64,000 nt of DNA. It comes from Anabaena sp. UHCC 0204. Its GTDB lineage: Bacteria > Cyanobacteriota > Cyanobacteriia > Cyanobacteriales > Nostocaceae. The position numbers were made by a program, and so were the translations under genes. The first letter of the stretch is position 1, and the number at the start of each line of letters is the position of its first letter. Below, in pieces: positions 1 through 9,049 of this stretch. The DNA lies in assembly GCF_009711975.1 (NCBI RefSeq), contig NZ_VIKW01000016.1, positions 51,723 through 115,722 of the forward strand. Reading direction: 5' to 3'. The notes below the pieces were generated by a model. The model did no database searches. It had not been told where the DNA came from and was given only the letters and a program-made list of their open reading frames with translations.

Positions 1-2
1 CC

Positions 3-2120
3 AAACAGACAAATATAGCAGAAATTCAAGCAGCGATCGCTAATGCTGGTTATTCATCTTTTTCATTAGAAGCAGCAGGTGAAAATGCAGCAGAAACAGC
101 GAGTACATTAGCAGAAGAAAGAGAACTCATAATTAAATTAATAACAGGGGGTGTAATTAGCATCTTTCTGTTTTTCGGTTCTTTACCAATGATGACAGGG
201 CTACATTTGCCATTTATTCCCGCATTTTTCCATCATCCTTGGTTACAATTAGTATTAACAACGCCCGTGCAGTTTTGGTGTGGTTGGTCTTTTTTCCGCA
301 ATGCTTGGAAATCCTTAAAACGCCGCACAGCAACGATGGATACTTTAATTGCTTTGGGGACAGGAACAGCTTACTTCTATTCTTTATTCGTTACACTTTT
401 TCCTAGTTTATTTATTTCCCAAGGTATAGAACCTCATGTTTATTATGAAGTTTCAGCAATGGTTTTAACTTTAATTTTGTTAGGACGATTTCTGGAACAT
501 CGGGCTAGAGGACAAACCTCCGAAGCTATTCACAAATTGATGGGAATGCAAGCGAAAACAGCGCGAGTAATTAGAGATGAAGTAGAAATAGATATTCCCA
601 TTATTGAAGTTGTAGTTAATGATGTAATTGTAGTTCGTCCTGGTGAAAAAATTCCTGTAGATGGAGAAGTAATTGATGGTACTTCCACAGTAGATGAAGC
701 CATGGTTACAGGTGAAAGTGTCGCCGTCAAAAAACAGCCAGGAGATGAAGTAATTGGGGCAACAATTAATAAAACTGGTAGTTTTAAGTTTAAAGCAACG
801 CGGGTAGGGAAGGATACGTTTTTAGCCCAAATTGTCAAATTAGTACAAGAAGCCCAAGGTTCAAAAGCACCGATTCAAAGATTAGCAGATCAGGTAACTG
901 GATGGTTTGTGCCGGTTGTAATTATGATTGCGATCGCTACTTTTGTTATCTGGTTTTATATTACAGGAAATTTTACCCTGGCAATGATCACAATGGTGGG
1001 GGTTTTGATTATCGCTTGTCCCTGTGCTTTAGGTTTAGCTACTCCTACTTCGATTATGGTGGGAACTGGTAAAGGTGCAGAAAATGGCATTTTAATTAAA
1101 AGTGCTGAAAGTTTAGAATTAGCGCACAAAATCCAGACAATTGTTCTCGATAAAACTGGAACTTTAACTCAAGGTAAACCTACAGTTACAGACTTTGTTA
1201 CTGTTAAAGGAACAGCAGATAATAATGAACTTAATTTATTACAGTTAGCCGCAAGTGTTGAAAGAAATTCTGAACATCCTCTAGCGGAAGCAGTGGTAAA
1301 ATATACGATTAATCAAACTGTAAATTTAGTAGATGTGAATGATTTTGCAGCTATTGTTGGGAGTGGTGTTCAAGGATTAGTTGCTGACAAATTAGTACAA
1401 ATTGGCACACAACGCTGGTTTACAGAATTAGGAATTAATACAGATGCTTTACAGCCCAATCAAACAGCTTGGGAAAGTGAGGGAAAAACAGTAATTTGGT
1501 TAGCAGTAAATGGTAATTTAGAAGCAATTCTCGCTATTGCAGATGCCCTTAAACCTTCATCATTAACAGCAGTAAAAGCACTGCAAAAATTAGGTTTAGA
1601 AGTGGTAATGTTAACAGGAGATAATCAACCAACAGCACAAGCGATCGCCGATCAAGTTGGAATTACCCAAGTTTTTTCCCAAGTTCGTCCAGACCAAAAA
1701 GCAGCTATGATTAAATCATTGCAACAAAGGGAATTAGGGAAAAAATCTCAAATTGTCGCTATGGTGGGAGATGGAATTAATGATGCACCAGCATTAGCAC
1801 AAGCAGATGTGGGAATTGCTATTGGTACAGGAACAGATGTGGCGATCGCTGCTAGTGATATTACTTTAATTTCTGGCGATTTACAAGCCATTGTTACAGC
1901 CATTCAACTCAGTCGCGCTACCATCAACAATATCCGCCAAAATCTATTTTTTGCCTTTATTTACAATATCATCGGTATTCCCATCGCTGCGGGTATTCTC
2001 TATCCTTTCTTTGGTTGGTTACTTAACCCAATTATTGCCGGTGCAGCAATGGCTTTTTCTTCTGTTTCTGTTGTTACTAATGCTTTAAGATTGCGTAATT
2101 TTAAATCAGGAGTTAGATAA
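3..2120 (+). CDS. Copper-type P1B ATPase (5'-truncated by window edge)
   Basis: Cation-translocating P-type ATPase of the heavy-metal (P1B) class, which uses ATP to move Cu+ (or a similar soft metal) across a membrane. The reading frame is open to base 3, so the true start lies to the left; the first visible codons resemble the end of a heavy-metal-associated domain (AIANAGY). Visible signatures are the membrane motif [10 protein letters not shown] (CPC near 1017-1025), the phosphorylation loop [11 protein letters not shown] (near 1149), the HP motif SEHPLAEA, and the hinge [13 protein letters not shown] is the copper-class signature. Cyanobacteria usually carry two such pumps, CtaA and PacS; which one this is cannot be decided from the visible part. 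A metal-efflux locus lies at 54-60 kb, but the two are not linked. Confidence 0.93.
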   Translation, partial: KQTNIAEIQAAIANAGYSSFSLEAAGENAAETASTLAEERELIIKLITGGVISIFLFFGSLPMMTGLHLPFIPAFFHHPWLQLVLTTPVQFWCGWSFFRNAWKSLKRRTATMDTLIALGTGTAYFYSLFVTLFPSLFISQGIEPHVYYEVSAMVLTLILLGRFLEHRARGQTSEAIHKLMGMQAKTARVIRDEVEIDIPIIEVVVNDVIVVRPGEKIPVDGEVIDGTSTVDEAMVTGESVAVKKQPGDEVIGATINKTGSFKFKATRVGKDTFLAQIVKLVQEAQGSKAPIQRLADQVTGWFVPVVIMIAIATFVIWFYITGNFTLAMITMVGVLIIACPCALGLATPTSIMVGTGKGAENGILIKSAESLELAHKIQTIVLDKTGTLTQGKPTVTDFVTVKGTADNNELNLLQLAASVERNSEHPLAEAVVKYTINQTVNLVDVNDFAAIVGSGVQGLVADKLVQIGTQRWFTELGINTDALQPNQTAWESEGKTVIWLAVNGNLEAILAIADALKPSSLTAVKALQKLGLEVVMLTGDNQPTAQAIADQVGITQVFSQVRPDQKAAMIKSLQQRELGKKSQIVAMVGDGINDAPALAQADVGIAIGTGTDVAIAASDITLISGDLQAIVTAIQLSRATINNIRQNLFFAFIYNIIGIPIAAGILYPFFGWLLNPIIAGAAMAFSSVSVVTNALRLRNFKSGVR

Positions 2121-2218
2121 TATGTTAATAAAGAATTAACCGCAGATTGAAGATGATGAACACGGATAAACGCAGATAATTTTTTTACTTTCGTAGATTC
2201 GTTATAAAATGTACAAAT

Positions 2219-2272
2219 TTAATTGTCAATTATCAATTGTCAATTATCAATTGTCAATTGTCAATTGTTAAT
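2219..2272. repeat. Short tandem ATTGTCAATT repeat
   Basis: About four to five imperfect, palindromic copies of a TCAATTGTCAATTA-type unit in tandem between the P-type ATPase and the Rieske gene. The same core (TTGTCAATT) recurs singly after argD (near 5553) and after the TetR gene (near 24162). This looks like the short tandemly repeated intergenic sequence common in Nostocales; no gene function is evident. Confidence 0.7.
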
Positions 2273-2342
2273 GGTTAACTGTTTTTCTGAGTTGTTCATG
2301 ATAGGTATAGATTAACCACTTCACTGCAAGTGAAATCTACAA

Positions 2343-3446
2343 ATGAACACCAATATAGATAATTTTAACTCGGTTCGTAAGCCAAAAATTTTCAATCAGT
2401 CAGACAGTTTTATTGAAGGTTGGTATTGGGTATTACCTTCTCAATCTTTGCTAATAGGTGAGGTTAAAGCTGTCACAATTTTTGGCAAGGATTTAGTTGT
2501 ATATCGTGGTAAAGATAGACGTGCTATTATCTTAGATGCTTACTGTCCTCACATGGGAACAAGTTTAGCAGAAGGTAATGTTGAGGGTAATGAATTACGC
2601 TGTGTTTTGCATCGCTGGAAATTTGATGCAGAAGGCATTTGTGTTGATGTTCCTGATTTAGATGAACCTGTAGCCCTGAAAGCAAAAACTTGGCCAACAG
2701 CAGAACAATATGGGATGATTTGGATTTGGACAGGGGAAACTCCTCAACAACCTTTACCTTTTGTTTTAGATTGGGAAAATCAAGAGTTTGATGTTTCTCT
2801 AGGTTCTCAATTTAGTATTAATTGTCATCCCCATCTGTTGCTTCTTCATGGTGTTGATATGCAACAAATTAATCTAGTTCATAAATTACCATTAAAGATG
2901 GTATTGGAGAAACAAGAACTAAATCAAAATGCGATTATTTTCAGCAGTATTACAAATATTAATGGTAAATCATTTTGGTTGAATCTCTACCGTTGGTTTT
3001 TTAATAATTCTCTTAATTACAGTGTTTGTTATTGGTATGGAACAACCTGTATAGTTTCCTTTAGTAATGAGTCTACCCATCTACATTTGATGTTTACAAC
3101 TCGGATGTTACCAGGGGGAAAAACAGAAGGACAAACTTTATTAATGTCCAAAAAACGTAAAGGTATTTTAGGAAAGTTGATTAATAAATTAATGCTGAGG
3201 GTAGGGAAAAAAATTAGCGATCGCCTACTCAAAACCAATGATAGAATTTTACAAACTATGCAGTTCGATTTAAAAACACCTATAAAAGCTGATTTGTCAA
3301 TTATGCAATTTATTAACCATTTAGAACGACAAAAACCCCTAACGTGGGAAACTTGGTTATTAGTGAGATCAAGAGAACGGGAGGAAGAAGTACGTGAAGA
3401 GCGGGAAAAACGCGAAAAATGGCGCGATGAGTTAGTTAATGACTAA
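2343..3446 (+). CDS. Rieske 2Fe-2S oxygenase-like protein
   Basis: Rieske-type oxygenase alpha-subunit-like protein (367 aa). The N-terminal Rieske domain (about residues 25-120) carries the 2Fe-2S ligand pattern: YCPHMGTSLAEG supplies Cys and His, and RCVLHRWKF supplies the second Cys-x2-His pair. The middle segment HPHLLLLHGVDMQQINLVH resembles the His/Asp mononuclear-iron site of the family but is divergent. The C-terminus is a highly charged Arg/Glu-rich tail (about 345-365), probably a coil. Relatives in cyanobacteria include chlorophyll and carotenoid oxygenases; the substrate here is unknown. It stands alone, with about 220 bp on each side. Confidence 0.85.
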   Translation: MNTNIDNFNSVRKPKIFNQSDSFIEGWYWVLPSQSLLIGEVKAVTIFGKDLVVYRGKDRRAIILDAYCPHMGTSLAEGNVEGNELRCVLHRWKFDAEGICVDVPDLDEPVALKAKTWPTAEQYGMIWIWTGETPQQPLPFVLDWENQEFDVSLGSQFSINCHPHLLLLHGVDMQQINLVHKLPLKMVLEKQELNQNAIIFSSITNINGKSFWLNLYRWFFNNSLNYSVCYWYGTTCIVSFSNESTHLHLMFTTRMLPGGKTEGQTLLMSKKRKGILGKLINKLMLRVGKKISDRLLKTNDRILQTMQFDLKTPIKADLSIMQFINHLERQKPLTWETWLLVRSREREEEVREEREKREKWRDELVND

Positions 3447-3622
3447 AAAATCTATATTTTGACAATAAAAATGAAGTGGACTCGCCACTTCATCAATTCC
3501 CAGGTAGAACCTATAAATGAGTATAACCACTATAAATTTTGAAAATCGTATAAATACATACCAATTTAGATAACTAAACGATATTCTAGAAAATGTGAAG
3601 ATATATTAACAGACGACTGACT

Positions 3623-3641
3623 GGGCGCAGGCCCTGCGCCC
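3623..3641. repeat. Hairpin repeat GGGCGCAG/CTGCGCCC
   Basis: Perfect 8-bp inverted repeat (GGGCGCAG, 3-nt loop, CTGCGCCC) just upstream of the UbiA-type gene. It belongs to the G+C-rich intergenic palindromes frequent in this genome type. No T-run follows on the + strand, so a terminator role is not supported. Confidence 0.55.
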
Positions 3642-3669
3642 CTACGACTCCTTCTGCAAATCATCAAAT

Positions 3670-4551
3670 ATGCTAGAAACACAAGAAACAAATAAAGAAC
3701 CATTATGGCTGGCAATTATCCGGCTATTGCGGTGGAATAAACCTGAAGGTAGGTTAATTCTCATGATTCCTGCATTATGGGCTGTATTCCTAGCGGCTGC
3801 GGGGAAACCACCACTACCCCTCGTGGGAGTGATTGTGTTCGGTAGTATCGCCACCAGTGCGGCTGGGTGTGTAGTTAATGACTTATGGGATCGAGATATT
3901 GATCCTCAAGTAGAGAGAACCCGCGATCGCCCCCTGGCCTCTCGCGCCCTTTCTGTGCAAGTTGGTATTATTGTCGGTTTAATTTCCCTAGCCTGTGCCG
4001 CCGTTATCGCCTTTTATCTTAACCCTTTAAGCTTCTGGTTATCCGTGGCCGCAGTCCCCGTCATTGTCCTTTATCCCGGTGCAAAACGAGTATTTCCAAT
4101 TCCCCAATTGGTACTTTCTATTGCTTGGGGTTTCGCGGTTTTAATTAGTTGGAGTGCAGTTACAGCCAACATTACAGCACCAACTTGGTTACTTTGGGGA
4201 AGCACGATCCTCTGGACATTAGGATTTGATACTATTTATGCCATGAGCGATCGCCAAGATGATCAACGAATTGGTATTAATTCTAGCGCCTTATTTTTTG
4301 GTAAATATGCCCCTACAGCCATTGGTATTTTCTTGATTGGCACTATTCTCCTCTTAGCTGGATTAGGTTTCTTAATTAACTTACATACGGCTTTTTGGAT
4401 CACTTTAATTATGGCTACCATCGCCTGGATCTGGCAAATTATTCGCTTACAACAGCCAGAAATACCTAACCCTGCGTATGCAGAAATGTTTCGTCAAAAT
4501 GTCTGGATTGGTTTTTTAATCTTGCTAGGAATGATTGTTGGTTCTTTTTAA
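3670..4551 (+). CDS. ubiA: 4-hydroxybenzoate solanesyltransferase (UbiA family)
   Basis: Integral membrane prenyltransferase (293 aa) that attaches a long isoprenoid chain to 4-hydroxybenzoate, an early step of plastoquinone biosynthesis in cyanobacteria. Both Asp-rich prenyl-diphosphate/Mg binding motifs are present: NDLWDRDID at residues 70-78 and DRQDDQRIGIN at about 194-204. Several hydrophobic segments consistent with the multi-helix UbiA fold separate them. Length is normal for the family. The ATG at 3670 has no clear Shine-Dalgarno sequence. The family also makes chlorophyll and tocopherol precursors, but the motif spacing and the cyanobacterial context favour the 4-hydroxybenzoate enzyme. 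Confidence 0.88.
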   Translation: MLETQETNKEPLWLAIIRLLRWNKPEGRLILMIPALWAVFLAAAGKPPLPLVGVIVFGSIATSAAGCVVNDLWDRDIDPQVERTRDRPLASRALSVQVGIIVGLISLACAAVIAFYLNPLSFWLSVAAVPVIVLYPGAKRVFPIPQLVLSIAWGFAVLISWSAVTANITAPTWLLWGSTILWTLGFDTIYAMSDRQDDQRIGINSSALFFGKYAPTAIGIFLIGTILLLAGLGFLINLHTAFWITLIMATIAWIWQIIRLQQPEIPNPAYAEMFRQNVWIGFLILLGMIVGSF

Positions 4552-4587
4552 TTTTGTAGTTAATTTAACTATTTATAGGACTAATAA

Positions 4588-4696
4588 ATAGGTTGGTGTT
4601 AAAAATTGTCGTTGGGGCAAGGGAACAGGAAGAGAGTTTTGGGAAATTTTACTTTTCCTCACACATTTTGGTGATCTCACGTTCACCTACTTAAGA
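4588..4696. repeat. MITE-like repeat, family B (copy 1, degenerate end)
   Basis: This stretch shares the core TTGTCGTTGGGGCAAGGGAA, and the following GAGAGTTTTGGG block, with the reverse strand of 47091-47190. The right end carries TCACCTACTTAAG, matching the terminal inverted repeat of that copy; the left end (AATAGGTTGGTGTT) is degraded. No protein is encoded, so it is a non-autonomous palindromic element. Confidence 0.65.
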
Positions 4697-4770
4697 ATAG
4701 ATTCAAAATTATCAGGACAATTGTTTTAGTGGTTGGGATATTAATCTACAAGCTAGATCCAACCAATCCA

Positions 4771-5349
4771 ATGAAACAATCTATTTTTGTTAAAGTCGCT
4801 ACAATAATTTTACTGTCCTTTGGTAGTTTGAGTCTAGTTATGGGCAGTTTTTTGATTACTAAAGCCAATAGTAATACTAAAAAATTACAAATAATTACTG
4901 ATACATCGCGCTATCAAGAAATTCGTCATCAAAAATGGTCAGATATTCAGCAAATTCAACATTTTCCCTCAGAAATTCCGGCTGATTCCCAAGTTTTACA
5001 AATGGCTTATTCCCCTGGATTAACTCCAGGAAGTAGTTCTTGGCAAATTCGGCTGAAACAATCACAAACAAATATTAAAAAATTACTTACACAATACCAA
5101 AAAATCTCTCAGCATCAATACTGGGGCGGTAATACAAATAATCATATTAATCAACCAAACGGTGTACCAACAACCTTTTTTTATACTAGCGATTCTCAGA
5201 TGGAAACCTTTCCCAGTACCTATCAAATATTGGTATTAAAAGCAGAAGATAAAAGTCAACCTGGCAGTAAATGGAATCATGGTAAAAGCTCTGGAGTAGC
5301 CATTGATGTTACATCTTCAGAAATTATCTATTGGGCTGAAAAATGGTAA
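4771..5349 (+). CDS. Conserved hypothetical protein with N-terminal membrane anchor
   Basis: Protein of unknown function (192 aa from the ATG at 4771). The frame stays open to an upstream GTG at 4729, but the ATG puts a normal Lys-then-hydrophobic signal/anchor segment (about residues 5-30) at the N-terminus, so I prefer it. The remainder is a polar, probably extracytoplasmic domain rich in Ser, Gln and Tyr, with no motif I recognise. It ends just before an intergenic repeat and is not obviously part of an operon. Confidence 0.6.
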   Translation: MKQSIFVKVATIILLSFGSLSLVMGSFLITKANSNTKKLQIITDTSRYQEIRHQKWSDIQQIQHFPSEIPADSQVLQMAYSPGLTPGSSSWQIRLKQSQTNIKKLLTQYQKISQHQYWGGNTNNHINQPNGVPTTFFYTSDSQMETFPSTYQILVLKAEDKSQPGSKWNHGKSSGVAIDVTSSEIIYWAEKW

Positions 5350-5397
5350 CAGTATTTCCAGATTTAAGACTATTCTTATCTCCTGCTAATTCTGTTT

Positions 5398-5492
5398 CGG
5401 TAACGCCTACTCCATGCGTCGCTACGCAAGCTATGGGTACGCTACGCGAATGTTTGTATAGTAGCGTTCGCGGAGCGTGCCGGAGGCATCTT
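5398..5492. repeat. GC-rich palindromic repeat (GCTACGC/GCGTAGC type)
   Basis: Patchwork of short inverted words (GTCGCTACGCAAGC, GGTACGCTACGCGAA, TAGCGTTCGCGGAGC) between the hypothetical gene and argD. Similar blocks occur inside the element at 35991-36153 and near 54160-54185. The 69-codon frame through it (5343-5552) is a by-product of the repeat and is not annotated as a gene. Confidence 0.65.
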
Positions 5493-5555
5493 TCTAATCG
5501 CCATAAACTTTTAAAACATCCTCTTAGAGGGGCGGGGAATTATGCGATTTAATTG

Positions 5556-6848
5556 TCAATTAGGGCTGACTGTGAGTTTGGCTAATACCTTTTCTATAGC
5601 TTGCAAGGCTTGATTTATTTCTATTTCGGAAACAATCAAAGGTGGTACAAAACGGACGACTTTTGGACCTGCGGGGACGAGTAATAAACCCTCTTCCATG
5701 GCGGCTTTCACAACTTCAGCCGCAGTTAAAGGAATATCGGCTTTGAGTTCCATGCCGTTGATTAAACCCCAACCGCGGACTTCCAAGATATGCTGGGGAT
5801 ATTTAAGAGCGATCGCTCTTAATCCTTCTCGCAAATGTGCGCCTTGTTCTTCCACATTCTGCAAAATATTCTCTTTTTCCAAAGTCTCACAAACACTTAG
5901 CGCCACACCGCAGACAAAGGGATTACCGCCAAATGTGCTTGCGTGTTCTCCTGGTTGGAAAATATCACAGAACTTTTTACTCATCATTGCCCCAATGGGA
6001 ATACCACCACCCAAGCCTTTAGCACTGGTGAAAATGTCTGGTTCTACACCCAGATGTTCATAACCCCATAATTTACCACTGCGTCCCATTCCCACTTGCA
6101 CTTCGTCAAAAATCAACAAAATGCCGGTTTCGTCGCAAATCTCGCGTAACCGCTGGAAGTAGGCAACATCCCCAGGACGAACTCCACCTTCCCCTTGCAA
6201 TGGTTCAATTAAAATAGCTGCTACACGATAATTACCTTCATCCAATTCAGTCACAGCGGCTTCCACTGCTCGAATATCGTTGTAATTTACATAATGGAAA
6301 CCAGGCACTAAAGGATCAAAGTGTTTTTGATACTTTGGTTGTCCAGTAGCGGTAACGGTTGCTAAAGTCCGTCCATGAAAACTGGCATGGGCAGTTAAAA
6401 TTATGGGGTGGGCAATTTCTAAAACTGTATGAGCATATTTCCGCGCTAGTTTAATAGCTGCTTCGTTGGCTTCAGCGCCAGAGTTGCAGAAAAATACCCG
6501 TTCTGCACAGGAATGATCAACAATCCATTTCGCTAATTCACCCTGTTCAGGAATATAGTACAAATTAGAAACATGATGCAATTTCTGGATTTGGCGTGTC
6601 ACAGCCTCTACCATTGCTGGGTGGGCGTGTCCTAGAGTACAAGTTGCAATACCAGCAACAAAATCTAGATATTCCTTGCCTTGGGTATCCCAAACACGAC
6701 AACCAGCACCCCTTTCTAAGGCCAAGGGAAAGCGTCCATAAGTGGACATCACAACTTGGTTGAAACTATCTGTATCAAAGGGTGTGGATGACATAAAACC
6801 TGACTCTTGAGGGATCGTGGCTTGTTCAACTAGACTTGGGAATTTCAC
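5556..6848 (-). CDS. argD: Acetylornithine aminotransferase
   Basis: PLP-dependent class III aminotransferase (430 aa) that converts N-acetylglutamate semialdehyde to N-acetylornithine in arginine biosynthesis. Diagnostic elements are NSGAEANEAAIKLAR at 122-136 (PLP phosphate site), the Asp of FDEVQVGMGR at 247-256, and the Schiff-base lysine K277 in TSAKGLGGG. The start is GTG at 6848, fixed by an excellent Shine-Dalgarno sequence (GGAGGT, 6 nt upstream); an internal ATG 18 codons in is less likely. The first ~20 residues are an extension before the conserved fold. Single-gene unit. Related omega-aminotransferases are possible, but the motif set and length fit ArgD. Confidence 0.92.
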   Translation of the reverse strand: MKFPSLVEQATIPQESGFMSSTPFDTDSFNQVVMSTYGRFPLALERGAGCRVWDTQGKEYLDFVAGIATCTLGHAHPAMVEAVTRQIQKLHHVSNLYYIPEQGELAKWIVDHSCAERVFFCNSGAEANEAAIKLARKYAHTVLEIAHPIILTAHASFHGRTLATVTATGQPKYQKHFDPLVPGFHYVNYNDIRAVEAAVTELDEGNYRVAAILIEPLQGEGGVRPGDVAYFQRLREICDETGILLIFDEVQVGMGRSGKLWGYEHLGVEPDIFTSAKGLGGGIPIGAMMSKKFCDIFQPGEHASTFGGNPFVCGVALSVCETLEKENILQNVEEQGAHLREGLRAIALKYPQHILEVRGWGLINGMELKADIPLTAAEVVKAAMEEGLLLVPAGPKVVRFVPPLIVSEIEINQALQAIEKVLAKLTVSPN

Positions 6849-6979
6849 TACCGCACCTCCTGAAAATCCTTTATCGTAATACTTTACTAGGTTCTCGGAA
6901 ATCTTTCAAAATTTATTTTTATTGAGGAGTGAAATGGACAGACAAAGAAGCTTTTTAATTTTTAAGTTCTAATTTTGGA

Positions 6980-8050
6980 TTGCCTGTGTATTCTACCCTT
7001 GAGCAAAAATATCAACGTATTCAAAAGGAATTAATGGCTGGGGCCTTTGCCCTGGGCTGTATTTTTTTAATTGGCATTTTATGGTATTGCCTGGTTGAGG
7101 GCTGGACATGGGAAGATGCAGCTTACATGACTGTGATTACTTTAGCAACTGTCGGTTATGGCGAAACTCACCCATTGGGTAGTCGGGGACGGTTGTTTAC
7201 CATTGCCTTAATTTTAATGGGTGTGGTGAATCTTGGGTATATTGTCAATAGATTTTCAGGTGCAATTATTGAAGGCTATTTTCTGGAAGGAATTCAACTC
7301 CGACAACAAAGGCGTTTGATGGAATCATTATCAGAACATTATATTATTTGTGGATTTAGCCGCACTGGACGACAAATTGCCAAGGAATTTCTGGCTGAAG
7401 GTGTTACTTTTGTGGTGATTGATGCGGAACTTGAATCTGTACAAAAAGCCCAAGAACTTGGTTACAGTGTTTGTCAAGGTGATGCGACGCTAGATGAGAT
7501 TTTGTTGAAGGTGGGTATTACTAAGGCAATTTGTATTGTGGCGGCTTTACCTTCAGATGCAGAAAATTTATATACTGTTTTATCGGCAAAAACTCTGAAT
7601 CCAGGAATTAGAGCGATCGCTCGTGCTAGTACGGAAGAAGCGGTACAAAAATTACAGCGTGGCGGCGCAGATGCCGTAATTTCACCCTACATTACTGGGG
7701 GTAAACGCATGGCAGCAGCAGCCCTCAGACCGCAAATTCTAGACTTTGTGGATGGGATTCTCTCTGGTGCAGACCGCCAATTATACATGGAAGAATTTTT
7801 ACTAGATCCGACCAGGTGTCCCTTTGTTGGTCAAACTTTACAAAAAGCCAAATTGCGATCGCAATCAGGGGCTTTAGTTCTCGCTATTCGTCGGATTGAT
7901 GGTACTCTCATTGGTGGACCAACTGGAGATACGATTTTAATGACGGGAGATACCTTAATTTGTATGGGTACAGCGGAACAATTACGGGGTTTAAATCAAA
8001 TTCTTGGTCCTATTAATTCTATACCTTTAAAACGTCCGAGAAATAGCTAA
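6980..8050 (+). CDS. Potassium channel with RCK/TrkA-N domain
   Basis: Two-transmembrane K+ channel subunit (356 aa). Hydrophobic segments at about 20-40 and 72-92 flank the pore helix and the selectivity filter TVGYGE (57-62). A cytoplasmic RCK module follows: a Rossmann nucleotide-binding half (YIICGFSRTGRQIA, 121-134; acidic VVIDAE at 145-150) and a TrkA-C-like half (about 265-345). The channel is probably gated by a ligand such as NAD(H), a nucleotide or Ca2+. The predicted start is TTG at 6980 with weak translation signals; GTG at 6986 is an alternative. The last codons include the first copy of the 19-bp direct repeat at 8028-8046. Confidence 0.9.
   Translation: MPVYSTLEQKYQRIQKELMAGAFALGCIFLIGILWYCLVEGWTWEDAAYMTVITLATVGYGETHPLGSRGRLFTIALILMGVVNLGYIVNRFSGAIIEGYFLEGIQLRQQRRLMESLSEHYIICGFSRTGRQIAKEFLAEGVTFVVIDAELESVQKAQELGYSVCQGDATLDEILLKVGITKAICIVAALPSDAENLYTVLSAKTLNPGIRAIARASTEEAVQKLQRGGADAVISPYITGGKRMAAAALRPQILDFVDGILSGADRQLYMEEFLLDPTRCPFVGQTLQKAKLRSQSGALVLAIRRIDGTLIGGPTGDTILMTGDTLICMGTAEQLRGLNQILGPINSIPLKRPRNS
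8028..8046. repeat. 19-bp direct repeat, copy 1
   Basis: TAAAACGTCCGAGAAATAG inside the last codons of the K+ channel gene. An identical copy lies at 8958-8976, so the two copies bracket the PEP-CTERM gene. A 19-bp exact match at this distance is not expected by chance. Confidence 0.85.
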
Positions 8051-8132
8051 TCTACTGAAAACGATGATTAGGGTGCATTACGAAATTACTAACACACCCT
8101 AAAAAATTGGATAATTTACTTTTTATACATCT

Positions 8133-8750
8133 CTAGGAAGCTGCTTTAACTAACACATTAAACTTGCGTTTGTTCTTCAAAGTAAATGCGGCCATCCCCA
8201 AACCAAATAAACCTAATGTGGCACTAGGTTCAGGTACGTGTTTTGTAACTACAGTAAAATTATTAAAGTGTGCCGTACCACCCCCTATAAGCTGATGAGT
8301 AACGCTATAAGCACCTGTATCTATAAAGTTAGTCAGGTCAAAATCGGCAATTGTACCAGTAGACTCGCTTAGTAAATCAATTACAGTAGTCGTAGTTAGT
8401 CCTGTCTTGATGTTGTTTAGCAACAAGCTAAGAGTACCTCCTCCAAAAAAAGCGTAGTTAAAGTGGAGGATTGTCTGTTTCTTTTTGATAATATCGAACA
8501 CAGGAGAAAGACCAGAAGTGGCAGATGCATTTCCCTCTAGAGAAATCATATCAGATGTAAAAAAGGGAGTTGCAGATGATGTTGGGACAATTTGAGCGTT
8601 TCCTGCCAGGGTGAAACTTTCTAAGGACAAAGGTATAGTCAGATTAGCAGCTTGTGAAGCATTAGCACCACCAAGAATTGATAAACCAAATGTAGTACCG
8701 ATAATAGCCGCTGTTAAAGTTGTACTCTTAATAGATTGAAGATTAAACAT
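8133..8750 (-). CDS. PEP-CTERM sorting-domain protein
   Basis: Secreted protein of 205 aa. An N-terminal signal peptide (hydrophobic about residues 12-35, with a NASQAAN cleavage region) leads into a Ser/Thr-rich middle with no recognised enzyme motif. The C-terminus is a PEP-CTERM signal: VPEPSATLGLFGLG, a hydrophobic stretch, then a basic KNKRKF cluster. Such proteins are processed by exosortase and released or anchored at the surface, often with exopolysaccharide. The start at 8750 has a good Shine-Dalgarno sequence (AGAGGAG). The gene lies between the two copies of a 19-bp direct repeat, suggesting that it or its segment was inserted or duplicated here. Confidence 0.88.
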   Translation of the reverse strand: MFNLQSIKSTTLTAAIIGTTFGLSILGGANASQAANLTIPLSLESFTLAGNAQIVPTSSATPFFTSDMISLEGNASATSGLSPVFDIIKKKQTILHFNYAFFGGGTLSLLLNNIKTGLTTTTVIDLLSESTGTIADFDLTNFIDTGAYSVTHQLIGGGTAHFNNFTVVTKHVPEPSATLGLFGLGMAAFTLKNKRKFNVLVKAAS

Positions 8751-8814
8751 TGACTAGCTCCTCTGAAATACTAAATTAGAAAGAATTGGATAAAAAGTAG
8801 GTTGTTCTACTTTT

Positions 8815-8830
8815 CTAGGACTTACGCACT
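8815..8830. repeat. Solo end of MITE family A
   Basis: TAGGACTTACGCA matches the terminal inverted repeat of the elements at 14987, 35991 and 59101, but no matching opposite end follows within 250 bp. It is best read as a degraded element. Confidence 0.5.
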
Positions 8831-8957
8831 GTACAAATTCACCATGATGTGAATGAACGAAAATCAGTCGTTTCATGTACTTATAATACACAGATAAAGA
8901 GGAATTACTATCTATCAAAAGGTAGATATTAAAACAATAAAATACTCAGTCTATAAC

Positions 8958-8976
8958 TAAAACGTCCGAGAAATAG
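8958..8976. repeat. 19-bp direct repeat, copy 2
   Basis: Exact copy of 8028-8046, here in non-coding DNA about 75 bp before the LRR gene. In copy 1 the sequence is the coding end of the K+ channel, so this copy looks like a stranded fragment of that gene's 3' end. Confidence 0.85.
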
Positions 8977-9049
8977 TTAAAAATAGAATTGTTTTGCCAG
9001 TTAGAAGATGGTAAAATTACCGCAGCTTTTTTGTATAACTTGTAAAAAT

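Noticed and set aside
5343..5552. 69-codon open frame after the hypothetical gene
   Set aside because: It overlaps the preceding stop and is built from GC-rich repeat sequence; no Shine-Dalgarno, composition unlike coding DNA.
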